From assembly GCA_903813345.2 (NCBI GenBank), contig CAIIXF020000001.1, positions 33,932,866 to 33,996,865 of the forward strand: a DNA stretch of 64,000 nucleotides, read 5' to 3'. The stretch is from Owenia fusiformis. Its lineage: Eukaryota; Annelida; Polychaeta; Sabellida; Oweniidae. The position numbers and the translations under genes are program-made. Below the pieces are notes generated by a model. The model was given only the letters and a program-made list of their open reading frames with translations. It ran no database searches and was not told where the DNA came from. Below, piece by piece: positions 48,101-59,401 of the stretch (the first letter of the stretch is position 1; every line of letters begins with the position of its first letter).

Positions 48101-51100
48101 TAGAAGCGTACCCAGTGTAGCTAGCGGGGCCACTGAATGCATGCTCCTAGGCTTACATCCAGACCCTGTGTAGCAGCGTAGTCAGAGAAGCTAGAGTAGC
48201 CTCCGAATGCCTGCTCCTAAGCCTACCTCAAGAACCTCTGTAGCCATTGTAGCTAGCGTATCCAGTAAATGCATGCTAGGCTTACATCCAGACCCTGTGT
48301 AGCAGCGTAGTCAGTGTAGCTAGCGTAGCCATTGAAAGCCTGCTTCTAGGCTTACATCCAGACCCTGTGTAGCAGCGTAGCGAGTATAGCTAGCGTAGCC
48401 ACTGCATGCATGTTCCTTAGTAGCCTATGTAGTAGCGTACCCAGTGTAGCTAGCGGAGCCACTAAATGCATGCTCCTAGGCTTACATCCAGACTCTGTGT
48501 AGCAGCGTAGTCAGGGTAGCTAGCGTATCCAGTGAATGCATGCTAGGCTTACATCCAGACCCTGTGTAGCAGCATAGTCAGTGTAGCTAGCGTAGCCTCC
48601 GAATGCCTGCTCCTAGGCTTACATCCAGACCCTGTGTAGCAGCGTAGTCAGAGTAGCTAGAGTAGCCTCCGAATGCCTGCTCCTAAGCTTACCTCATGAA
48701 CCTCTGTAGCCATTGTAGCTAGCTTATCCAGTGAATGCATGCTAGGCTTACATCCAGACCCTGTGTAGCAGCGTAGTCATTGTAGCTAGCGTAGCTACCG
48801 CATGCATGCTCCTAAGGTTACTTTTATGCCCTCTGTAGTCGCGTAGCCAGTGTATCTAGCGTATCCAGTGAATGCATGCTAGGCTTACATCCAGACCCTG
48901 TGTAGCAGCGTAGTCAGTGTAGCTAGCGTAGCCATTGAAAGCCTGCTTCTAGGCTTACATCCAGACCCTGTGTAGCAGCGTAGTCAGTGTAGCTAGCGTA
49001 GCCACCGCATGCATGTTCCTTAGTAGCCTATGTAGTAGCGTACCCAGTGTAGCTAGCGGAGCCACTAAATGCATGCTCCTAGGCTTACATCCAGACTCTG
49101 TGTAGCAGCGTAGTCAGGGTAGCTAGCGTAGCCTCCGAATGCCTGCTTCTAAGCTTAACCAGTGTGGCTAGCAAAGCACCGCATGCATTGTCCCAAGGTT
49201 ACCTCTATACCCTCTGTAGCTGTGTAACGAGTGTAGCTAGCGTAGCCACTGAATGCATGCTCCTGAGGTTACCTTTATACCCTCTGTAGTGGCGTAGCAA
49301 GTGTAGCTAGCGGAGCCACTGAATGCATGCTTCTAGGCTTACATCCAGAACTTCTTTAGCCGCGTAGACAGTGTATAGCTAGCGTAGCCACCGCATGCAT
49401 GCTAGGCTTACATCCAGACCCTGTGTAGCAGCGTAGTCATTGTAGCTAGCGTAGCCACCGCATGCATACTCCTTAGGTTACCTCTATAGACTCTGTAGTA
49501 GCGTACCCTGTGTAGCTAGCGTAGCCACTGAATGCATTGCTCCGAGGCTTACATCCAGACCCTGTATAGCAGCGTAGTCATTGTAGCTAGCGTAGCCACC
49601 GTATGCATACTCTTTAGATTACTTCTTTACACTCTGTAGAAGCGTACCCAGTGTAGCTAGCGTAGCCACTGAATGACTGCTCCTAGGCTTACCCTGTGTA
49701 GCAGCGTAGTCAGCGTAGTCAGAGTAGCTAGAGTAGCCTCTGTATGCCTGCTCCTAAGCTTACTACTAAGGTTGCTTCTTTACCCTCTGTATTTGTGTGG
49801 CCATTGTAGCTAGTGTAGTCACAGAATGCATGCTCCTAGGCTTACATCCAGACCCTGTGTAGCTGCATAGGCAGTGAAGCTACCGTAGCCACTGAATGCA
49901 TGCTGATAGGCTTACATCCAGACCCTGTGTAGCCGCCTAGCCAGTGTAGCCACCTTATGTCTGCTACTAAGCTTACCTCCAGAACCTCTGTAGCCTCGTA
50001 ACGAGTGTAGCTAGCGTAACCACCGCATGCATGCACCTAAGGTTACCTTTATACCCTCTGTAGAGGCTCAGCCAGTGCATCTTGCGTAGCCACTGAATGC
50101 ACGCTCCTAGGCTTATATCTAGACCCTGTGTAGCAGCGTAGTTAGTGTAGCTAGCGTAGCCTCCGAATGCCTGCTACAGTGTGGCTAGCAAAAGCAGAGC
50201 ATGCATTGTCCTAAGGTTACTTCTATACCCTGTGTAGTGGCGTAGCCAGTGTAGCTAGCGGAGCCACTGAATGCATGCTTCTAGGCTTACATCCAGAACC
50301 TCTATAGCCGCTTAGCGAGTGTACCTAGCGTAGCCACCGCATGCATGCTCCTTAGGTTACCTCTATACACTATGTAGTAGCGTACCCAGTGTAGCTAGCG
50401 GAGCCACTGAATGCGTAGCTTCCGAATGCCTGCTCCTAGGCTTACCCTGTGTAGCAGCGTAGTCAGCGTAGCTAGAGTAGCTAGAGTAGCCTCCGAATGC
50501 CTGCTCCTAAGCTTACCTCAAGAACCTCTGTAGCTGTGTAGCGAGTGTAGCTAGCGTAGCCACCAAATGCATGCGCCTAAGGTGACTTCTTTACCCTCTG
50601 TAGTTGCGTGGCCATTGTAGTTAGCGTAGCCACTGAATGCATGCTCCTAGGCATACTTCTAGACCCTGTGTAGCTGCCTAGCCAGTGAAGCTAGCATAGC
50701 TACCGCATACATTTTACTCTGTAGGAGCGTACCCAGTGTAGCTAGTGTAGTCACAGAATGCATGCTCCTAGGCTTACATCCAGACCCTGTGTAGCCGCAT
50801 AGGCAGTGAAGCTAGTGTAGCCACTGAATGCATGCTCATAGGCTTACATCCAGACCCTGTGTAGCCGCCTAGCCAGTGAAGCCGTAGTATGTCTTCTCCT
50901 AAACTTACCTCCAGAACCTCTGTAGCCGCGTAACGAGTGTACCTATCGTAGCCACCGCATGCATGCAACTAAGGTTACCTTTATACCCTCTGTAAGGGCA
51001 TAGCCAATGCATCTAGCGTAGCCACTGAATGCACGCCCATTGGCTTATATCTAGACCCTGTGTAGCAGCGAAGTCAGTGTAGCAAGGCTTTAACACGTAG

Positions 51101-52140
51101 TTCAATGGGGGAAAAAAGGTTGCCAAACTTATGGAGGGGAGTGTACCTTTATACCCTCTGTAGTGGCGTAGCAAGTGTAGCTAGCGGAGCCACTGAATGC
51201 ATGCTCCTAGGCTTACATCCAGAACCTGTGTAGCAGCGTAGTCATTGTAGCTAGCGTAGCCACCGCATGCATACTCCTTAGGTTACCTCTATACACTCTG
51301 TAGAAGCGTACCCAGTGTAGCTAGCGTTGCCACTGAATGCATGCTCCTAGGCTTACATCCAGAACTTCTGTAGCCGCGTAGACAGTGTAGCTAGCGTAGC
51401 CACCGCATGCATGCTAGGCTTACATCCAGACCCTGTGTAGCAGCGTAGTCATTGTAGCTAGCGTAGCCACCGCATGCATACTCCTTAGGTTACCTCTATA
51501 CACTCTGTAGAAGCGTACCCAGTGTAGCTAGCGTAGCCACTGATTGACTACTCCTAGGCTTACCCTGTGTAGCAGCGTAGTCAGCGTAGTCAGAGTAGCT
51601 AGAGTAGCCTCCGAATGCCTGCTCCTAAGCTTACCTCAAGAACCTCTGTAGCTGTGTAGCGAGTGTAGCCACCAAATGCATGCACCTAAGGTTACTTCTT
51701 TACCCTCTGTAGTCGCGTGGCCATTGTAGCTAGCGTAGCCACTGAATGCACGCTCCTAGGCTTACATCTATTCACCAGTAGTCGCGTAGACAATGAAGCT
51801 AGCGTAGCCACTGAATACATGCTCCTAGACATACTTGTAGACCCTGTGTAGCCGCCTAGCCAGTGCAGCTACCATAGTTACCGCATACATTCTCCTTAGG
51901 TAACCTCTATACACCCAGTGTAGCTTGTGTAGTCACAGAATGCATGCTCCTAGGCTTACATCCAGACCCTGTGAAGCCGCATAGGCAGTGAAGCTAGCGT
52001 AGCCCCTAAATGCATGCTGATAGGCTTACATCCAGACCCTGTGTAGCCGCCTAGCCAGTGTAGCCACCTTATGTCTGCTCCTAAGATTACCTCCAGAACC
52101 TCTGTAGCCGTGTAACGAGTGTAGCTAGCTTAGACACCGC
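45151..52140. repeat. Satellite higher-order block 4
   Basis: The landmarks TCCAGGCTTAGCTTAACC at 45872, the 64-codon minus frame at 49842-50036, and the F1 remnant at 51085 appear in the same order as in blocks 1 and 2. Local differences include the deeper F1 deletion. Confidence 0.7.
51085..51145. mobile_element. Foldback element F1, terminal 61-bp remnant
   Basis: Only the right end from GGCTTTAACACGTAGTTCAA to GAGTGTA remains, with the same right flank CCTTTATACC. The left flank GTGTAGCAAG matches sequence about 75-80 bases left of the junction in the longer copies. This is a further deletion of the same insertion. Confidence 0.85.
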
Positions 52141-54499
52141 CTGCAAGCTCCTCAGGTCACTTTTATACCCTCTGTAGTCCCCGTAGCCAGTGTAGCTAGC
52201 GGAGCAACTGAATGCATGCTCCTAGTCTTACATCCAGACCCTGTGTAGCTTTGTAACCAGTGTAGCTAGGGTAGCCACTCAATGCATGCTCCTAGGCTTA
52301 CATCCAGACCAGTGTGGCTAGCAAAACCACCGCATGCATTCTCCTTAGGTTACCTCTATACCCCTGTAGTCGCGTAGCCAGTGTAGCTAGCGTAGCCAAT
52401 GAATGCATGCTCCTAGTCTTACATCCAGACCCTGTGTAGCTTTGTAACCAGTGTAGCTAGGGTAGCCACTCAATGCATGCTCCTAGGCTTACATCCAGAC
52501 CAGTGTGGCTAGCAAAACCACCGCATGCATTCTCTTTAGGTTACCTCTATACCCCTGTAGTCGCGTAGCCAGTGTAGCTAGCGTAGCCAATGAATGCATG
52601 CTCCTAGGCTTACATCAAGACCCTGTGTAGCTTTGAAACCAGTATAGCTAGGGTAGCCACTGAATGCATGCTCCTAGGCTTACTTCCAGACCCTGTGTAG
52701 CCGCGTAGACAGTGTAGCTAACGTAGCCACCGCATACATGCTCCTAAGGTTACTTTTATACCGTCTGTAGTCCCTGTAGCCAGTGTAGCTAGTGTAGCCA
52801 CTGCATGAACTCTCCTTGGCTTACCTCCAGACATTCTGTAGCCGCGTAGCCAGTTTAGCTAGCGGAGCCTCCGAATGCCTGCTCCTAGGCTTGCCTCCAG
52901 AACCTATGTAGGCGCTAGAGTAGCCACTGCATGCATACTCCTTAGGTTACCTCGAGACACTCTGTAAAAGCCTAACCAGTGTAGCTAGCGTAGCCACTGC
53001 ATTAACTCTCCTAGGCTTACCTCCAGACCCTCTGTGGCTGCGTAGACAGTGAAGCTAGCGTAGCCACCGCATGTCTCCTACTAAGCTTACCTCAAGAACC
53101 TCTGTAGCCGCGTAGACACTGTAGCTAGCGTAGCCATTGAATGCATTGCTCCTAGGCTTACCCTGTGTAGCAGCGTAGTCAGCATAGTCAGAGTAGCTAG
53201 AGTAGCCACCGCATGCATACTCCTTAGGTTACCTCTATAGGCTCTGTAGAAGCGTACCCAGTGTAGCTAGCGTTGCCACTGAATGTCTGCTCCTAGGCTT
53301 ACCCTGTGTAGCAGCGTAGTCAGCATAGTCAGAGTAGCTAGAGTAGCCTCTGAATGCCTGCTCCTAAGCTTACCTCAAGAAGCTCTGTAGCTGCGTAGCG
53401 AGTGTAGCTAGCGTAGCCCCCAAATGCATGCACCTAAGGTTACTTCTTTACCCTCTGTAGTCGCGTGGCCATTGTAGCTAGCGTAGCCACTGAATGCATG
53501 ATCCTTAGCTTACCTCTATACACCAGTAGTAGCGTAGACAGTGAAGCTAGCGTAGCCACTGAATGCATGCTCCTAGGCTTACATCCAGAACTTCTGTAGC
53601 CGCGTAGACAGTGTAGCTAGCGTAGCCACCGCATGCATGCTAGGCTTACATCCAGACCCTGTGTAGCAGCGTAGTCATTGTAGCTAGCGTAGCCACCGCA
53701 TGCATACTCCTTAGGTTACCTCTATACACTCTGTAGAAGCGTACCCAGTGTAGCTAGCGTAGCCACTGATTGACTACTCCTAGGCTTACCCTGTGTAGCA
53801 GCGTAGTCAGCGTAGTCAGAGTAGCTAGAGTAGCCTCCGAATGCCTGCTCCTAAGCTTACCTCAAGAACCTCTGTAGCTGTGAAGCTAGCGTAGCCACTG
53901 AATGCATGCTCCTAGGCATACTATGCGGTGTAGCCGCCTAGCCAGTGAAGCCACCATATGTCTGCTCCTAAGCTTACCTCCAGAACCTCTGTAGCCGCGA
54001 AACGAGTGTAGCTAGCGTAGCCACCGCATGCATACACCTAAGGTTACCTTTATACCCTCCGTAGAGGCGTAGCCAGTGCATCTAGCGTAGCCACTGAATG
54101 CACGCTCCTAGGCTTATACCTAGATCCTGTGTAGCAGCGTAGTCAGTGTAGCTAGCGTAGCCTCCGAATGCCTGCTCCTAAGCTTAACCAGTGTGGCTAG
54201 CTAAGCACCGCATGCATTGTCCCAAGGTTACCTCTATACCCTCTGTAGCTGCGTAACGAGTGTAGCTAGCGTAGCCACTGAATGCATGCTCCTGAGGTTA
54301 CCTTTATACCCTCTGTAGTGGCATAGCAAGTGTAGCTAGCGGAGCCACTGAATGCATGCTCCTAGGCTTACATCCAGACCCTGTGTAGCTGCATAGGCAG
54401 TGAAGCTAGCGTAGCCACTGAATGCATGCTGATAGGCTTACATCCAGACCCTGTGTAGCCGCCTAGCCAGTGTAGCCACCGTATGTCTGCTCCTAAGCT
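52141..54499. repeat. Satellite block 5 with a local ~190-bp duplication
   Basis: It resembles parts of block 1 (about 26640 onward and about 33566 onward). Within it, 52231-52417 and 52421-52608 are near-identical tandem copies that share the unusual junction ATCCAGACCAGTGTGGCTAG. A deletion therefore came first and the duplication second. Confidence 0.7.
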
Positions 54500-55327
54500 T
54501 ACACTCCCCTCCATAAGTTTGGCACCTTTTTTTCTCCATTGAACTACGTGTTAAAGCCTCCTTTACGTTTGAATTTTTATTTACTTAACCGGCGGGAAAA
54601 TAACAAATGATATTGATGGAAACGTAACTTGACTTTATTTCCAATACCTCCAAATTTTCTCAATTTTTTTCCTCAATTACAATAAGTCGAAAATTGATGA
54701 TAAATTTGATGAATTTTTGAAAATCGGCATTCTCATGTAATCCAATGGGAAATGGAGGGTTCGGGGCAAATCAGAAATCAGGATATCTTTTCAGTAAAAG
54801 ATTCAGCAAAAAATATTTTCATATAGAAAATTGAATTGTCTAACCTTTTTTAAGTGTTTAGTTTATTTGATGAATATTAAAGTTACAGCGCTTCAAAGTC
54901 ATTTTTGAAAATTATTTTTCGCCTCCTGTGTTATTTCAATGGGAGAGGTTTTTTGAAAAACAATTTTGACTTTAAAGCCCTATAACTTTGTTGAACTTGA
55001 AGAAACATATCAATTTTTTGTTAAATAAAGTTAGCAAATTCAATTACCTGCCTAACTCGTATTTTTTGCAAGGACTCGGATGGATGGATATTCTGTCATA
55101 TGACTTGCGGCAAACCTACCATTTCCCATTGGTTAACATGGGAATGTCGATTTTCAAAAATTCATCAAATTGAGAAAAATTGAGAAAATTTGGAGGTATT
55201 GGAATTAAAGTCAAATTACGTTTCCATCAATAGTATAAGTATTTTCATCGCAGGTTAAGTAAATAAAATTTCAAAGGCAAAGAGGCTTTAACACGTAGTT
55301 CAATGGGGGAAAAAGGTTGCCAAACTT
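54500..55327. mobile_element. Foldback element F1 with right tip deleted
   Basis: The left TIR is intact after CCTAAGCT (TA target). The right arm ends at GTTGCCAAACTT and continues into GAACCTCTGTAGCC. The empty monomer would read AAGCTTACCTCCAGAACC. A deletion of about 20 bases across the right tip and adjacent satellite explains this. It is an independent insertion at a different site in the monomer. Confidence 0.85.
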
Positions 55328-58090
55328 GAACCTCTGTAGCCGCGTAACGAGTGTATCTAGCGGAGCCACTGAATGCATGCTCCTAGGCTTACATCCAGAT
55401 TCCAGAACCTCTGTAGCCGCGTAGACAGTGTAGCTAGCGTAGCCACTGCATGCATGCTAGGCTTACATCCAGACCCTGTGTAGCAGCGTAGTCATTGAAG
55501 CTAGCGTAGCCACCGCATGCATACTCGTTAGGTTACCTCTATAGACTCTGTAGTAGCGTACCCAGTGTAGCTAGCGGAGTCACTGAATGCATGCTCCTAG
55601 GCTTACATCCAGACCCTGTGTAGCAGCGTAGTCAGAGTAGCTAGTCAGATAATGCCTGCTCCTAAGCTTACCCTGTGTAGCAGCGTAGTCAGCGTAGTCA
55701 GAATAGCTAGAGTAGCCTCCAAATGCCTGCTCCTAAGCTTAACTCAAGAACCTCTGTAGCTGAGTAGCGAGTGTAGCTAGCGTAGCCACCAAATGCATGC
55801 CCCTAAGGTTACTTCTTTACCCTCTGTAGTCATGTGGCCATTGTAGCTAGCGTAGCCACTGAATGCATGCTCCTTAGCTTACCTCTATACACCAGTAGTC
55901 GCGTAGACAGTGAAGCTAGCGTAGCCACTGAATGCATGCTCCTAGGCATACTTCTGGACCCTGTGTAGCCGCCTAGCCAGTGCAGCTAGCATAGCTACCG
56001 CATACATTCTCCTTAGGTTACCTCTATACACTCTGTAGCAGCGTACCTAGTGTAGCTAGTGTAGTCACAGAATGCATGCTCTTAGGCTTAGATCCAGACC
56101 CTGTGAAGCAGCGTAGTCAGTGACGCCAGAGTAGCCTCCGTATACCTGCTCCTAGGCTTAAGTCCAGAACCTCTGTAGCCGCGTAGCGAGTGTAGCTAGC
56201 GTAGCCATTGCATGCATGCTCCTTAGGTTACCTCTATACACTCTGTAGTATCGTAGCCAGTGTAGCTAGCGTAGCCACTGAATGCATGCTCCTTGGCTTA
56301 CATCCAGACCCTGTGTAGCGTAGTCAGTGTAGCTAGCGTAGCCTCTGGACCCTGTGTAGCTGCGTAGCCAGTGCAGCTAGCATAGCTACCGCATACATTC
56401 TCCTAAGGTAACCTCTATACCCTCTGTAGGCGCGTAGCGAGTGTAGCTAGCGTAGCCACCGCATGCATGCTCCTAAGGTTACCTCTATACCCTCTGTAGT
56501 GGCGTAGCCAGTGTAGCTAGCGTAGCCAATGAATACATGCTCCTAGGCTTACTTCCAGACCCTGTGTAGCAGCGTAGTCAGTGTAGTTAGCGTATCCTCC
56601 GAATGCCTGCTCATAGGCTTGCCTTCAGAATCTATGTAGCCGCGTAGCGAGTGTAGCTAGCGTAGCAACTGAACGCATGCTCCTAGGCTTACATCCAGAC
56701 CCTGTGTAGCAGCGTAGTCAGTGTAGCTAGAGTGGCCATTGAATGCATGCTCCTAGGCTTACTTCCAGACCCTCTGTAGCGGCGTAGACAGTGTGGCTAG
56801 CAAAGCCACCCCATTCATGCTCCTAAGGTTACTCCTATACCCTCTGTAGAGGGTCTGGAGGTAAGCCTAGCAGAATGCACCGCATGCGTAGTCCATGGGT
56901 TACCTCTATACCCCAGTAATCGCGAAGCCAGTGTAGCTAGCGTAGCCACTGAATGCATGCTCCTTAGGTTACCTCTATACCCTCTGTAGTGGCGTAGCCA
57001 GGTAGCTAGCGTAGCCACAGAATGCATTCTGCTAGGCTTACCTCCAGACCCTGTGTAGCCGCGTAGCCAGTGTAGCTAGCGTAGCCACAGAATGCATGCT
57101 CCTAGGGTTACCTCCAGAACCTCTGTAGCCAGTGTAGCTAGCGTAGCCACTGAATGCATGCTCCTAGGCTTACATCCAGACCCTGTGTAGCGTAGTCAGT
57201 GTAGCTAGCGTAGCCTCTAAACCCTGTGTAGCAGCGTAGCCAGTGTAGCTAGCATAGCTACCGCATACATTCTCCTAAGGTAACCTCTATACCCTCTGTA
57301 GCCGCGTAGCGAGTGTAGCTAGCGTAGCCACCGCATGCATGCCACTTAGCTATAGGTTACCTCTGTACCCACTGTTGTGGCGTTATCAGTGTAGCTAGCG
57401 TAGCCACCGAATGCCTGCTCCTATACTCACCTCAAAAACCTGTCTAGCCGCGCAGCAAGTTTAACTACCCTAGCCACCGCATGCATGCTCCTAGGCTTAC
57501 ATCCAGAACTGCTGTAGCCGCGTAGCTTGCATGCTCCTAGGGTTACCTCCATACCATGTGTAGCTACGTAGCCAGTGTAGCTAGCGAAGCTACGGCAACC
57601 CTCTGCAGCCGCGTAGCCAGTGTAGCTAGTGTAGCCACTGACTGCATGCTCCTAGGCCTACCCCCAGACCCCGTGTAGCCGCTTAGCCAGTGTAGCTAGC
57701 GTAGCCCCCGAATACATGCCCCTAGGCTTATCCCCAGAACCTCTGTGGTCGCGTAGCCAGTGTAGCTAACGTAGCCACCGAATGCCTGCTCCTAGGGTTA
57801 CCTCCAGAACCTCTGTAGCGAGTGTAACTAGCGTAGCCACCGCATGCATGCTCCTAGGGTTACCTACAGACCATGTGTAGCTACGTAGCCAGTGTATCTA
57901 GCGTAGCCACTCCCTGCATGCTCCTAGGCTTACCCCCAGACCCTCTGTAGCCGCTTAGCCAGTGTTGCTAGCGTAGCCACAGAATGCATGCTCCTAGGGT
58001 TACCTCCAGAACCTCTGTAGGCAGTGTAGCTAGCGTAGCCACTGCATGCATGCTCTTTATGTTACCTCCACCCGCGTACCCATTGTAGCA
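55328..58090. repeat. Divergent right flank of the satellite
   Basis: Monomers here are still about 70 bases but more varied, with private variants such as CCCCCAGACC and TACGTAGCCAGTG, and some truncations. This fits the expectation that array edges are homogenised less. Recognisable satellite stops at about 58090 (CCCGCGTACCCATTGTAGCA). Confidence 0.75.
56850..56878. repeat. 29-bp inverted micro-segment in the satellite
   Basis: AGGGTCTGGAGGTAAGCCTA and the following nine bases are the exact inverted complement of 57024-57052. That site carries the private variant GCATTCTGCTAGG. All surrounding monomers are in the plus orientation. This points to a local template-switch or micro-inversion. 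Confidence 0.85.
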
Positions 58091-58091
58091 C

Positions 58092-58221
58092 CATTAAAAC
58101 AAGTACGATCTCAAACATTATACTAATACTATTTAAGAAAGTACTCAGACTTAATTGATAAAATCTGAGTACTTTCTTAGATAGTATCAGTATAATGTTT
58201 GAGATTGTACTTGTTTTAATG
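58092..58221. repeat. 130-bp near-perfect palindrome
   Basis: Arms of about 61 bases (58092-58152 and 58161-58221) surround an 8-base loop. The left arm begins CATTAAAACAAGTACGATCT. A third, direct, partial copy of the arm (CATTAAAACAATTACAATCT) lies at 58313-58340 and is cut by the next element. This is probably a foldback transposon end. Confidence 0.8.
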
Positions 58222-58339
58222 TCTCAAGTCAAGTCTGTGTACACCATATTAGCAGGGGTACATGGACTTATTGCAAGACTAGGTTACTGAACACTAAATA
58301 GTTTGGTGACCATTAAAACAATTACAATCTCAAGCATTA

Positions 58340-59341
58340 TACAGGGCGTATAAAAAAACGCAACAAGTAGTTATCTCGTAAAATCACAAAACTAGTGATG
58401 ACATCAATTTCATTTAATGTACCATAAAGCCATGTCTCTCCTCTTTGCAATGATATGTCATTCATTCACATGTGGTAATGGTTGGGTGAGAAATCCTTCC
58501 ATTTGCACAGTGGGTCAAAATCGGCTCTGCGCCAAGTTTTAGATATTGAAAAAATCAGTGCAAGGGCTATTAGTGCCAATGGAAGTTCCCCTGACTTAAA
58601 TTGTTGTGACTTTTTCTTTTGGAGCTATCTCAGGAGCATCTGTGCTCACAATTCCTCCACCAGATATTGCTAAACCTCGAGAAAGATTTGCCCATGGGCT
58701 GCTTTTCTTTGCTTTAACCCACACATGATTCAGGGCTGAACCATGCATCATGTGGACAGATGAGCGCATCTTTATGTGCAAGGAAGTGGTGGCAATTTGG
58801 AGGGGTATAGGATGTATTCTTGCAAGAGTATGAGTATGAACACTTTACTGTCTATGCCATACCTGTCACACCTTCTTCCAATAGCCCCTATGCCCCTTGT
58901 ACTGACTTTTGCAATGTTTTAAACTTGGGTCCGAGCTGAATTTTGCCCCACTTTGCAAAATTAATGATTATTCGGCCAGAGATGACCCCCCTGTGAATGA
59001 ATGATATTCCATTGCAAAGAAGAGTAATTTGGCTTTTTGGTACATTGAATTAAAAGGATGCAGTCAGCATTGATTTTATGTTTTCGTCCAATATTGCATC
59101 GGGCTCCGCACACTGACTTTTGCAATGTTTATAACTTGGCCCTAAGCTAATTTTGGCCCACTTTGCAAATGGAATGATTACTCACTCAACCATGACCACC
59201 ATCACCCACCAATGAATGATATATCATTGTAAAGAGGAGACACGTAGCTTTATGGTGCATTGAATGAAATCAATGCTGTTATCACTGGTTTTGTGCTTTT
59301 CCAAGATAACAATCTGTTGCGTTTTTTTTATACGCACTGTA
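58340..59341. mobile_element. Mariner-like element with rearranged transposase remnants, 1.0 kb
   Basis: The termini are TACAGGGCGTATAAAAAAAC and its imperfect inverted complement ending CGCACTGTA, with TA at both ends. Complementarity continues inwards for more than 100 bases. The right subterminal region is duplicated directly with a 200-base offset (CTGACTTTTGCAATG at 58912 and 59112). The interior carries mariner-like transposase fragments described separately. The element is non-autonomous. Confidence 0.85.
58482..58820 (+). pseudogene. Mariner-like transposase fragments in permuted order
   Basis: In the frame starting 58482 the segment SPDLNCCDFFFWSYLRS resembles the region around the third catalytic Asp of Tc1/mariner transposases (family pattern SPDLNxxDFFLWGYLK). 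About 140 bases further on, in another frame, IMWTDERIF resembles the region around the first catalytic Asp (TDEKxF). In a normal transposase the TDEK motif comes before SPDLN, so the fragments are in reversed order. The second fragment's frame also holds a TGA just upstream (near 58727). I infer internal rearrangement, or fusion of two deleted copies. No complete D-D-D triad is present. Confidence 0.65.
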
Positions 59342-59401
59342 TATACATGTGGATCGACCATTCAACACAAATAAATACTTACTTAAGGTGCTATGGAAGT
59401 T

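Larger units (their letters stand above)
24015..58090. repeat. 34-kb satellite array of 70-bp monomers
   Basis: Successive landmarks recur every 70 bases (for example AGACCCTGTG at 28561 and 28631) and every 140 for the same monomer type (36135 and 36275). The first half of a monomer is four degenerate 8-9-bp subrepeats beginning GTAGC (GTAGCCGC, GTAGCCAGT, GTAGCTAGC, GTAGCCACT). The second half is 35 bases containing TGCATGC and CCTAGG. Two or three monomer types alternate: ...CCACTGAATGCATGC with CTTACATCCAGACCC, ...CCACCGCATGCATGC with GTTACCTCTATAC, and ...CCTCCGAATGCCTGC with CTTACCTCAAGAACC. After subtracting inserted elements, about 450 monomers are present. No conserved coding frame exists. 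A structural (heterochromatic or centromeric) role is only a possibility. Confidence 0.95.

Noticed and set aside
29847-50036. Repeated 64-codon minus-strand frames (29847-30041, 38796-38990, 49842-50036 and relatives)
   Set aside because: They are accidental open frames of the satellite. The 70-bp period shifts the frame every monomer, and conservation follows block duplication rather than codon constraint.
24015-58090. CRISPR-like array (short repeats with variable spacers)
   Set aside because: The period is a continuous 70-bp monomer with no constant-repeat/unique-spacer alternation, and the surroundings are eukaryotic transposons. It is satellite DNA.
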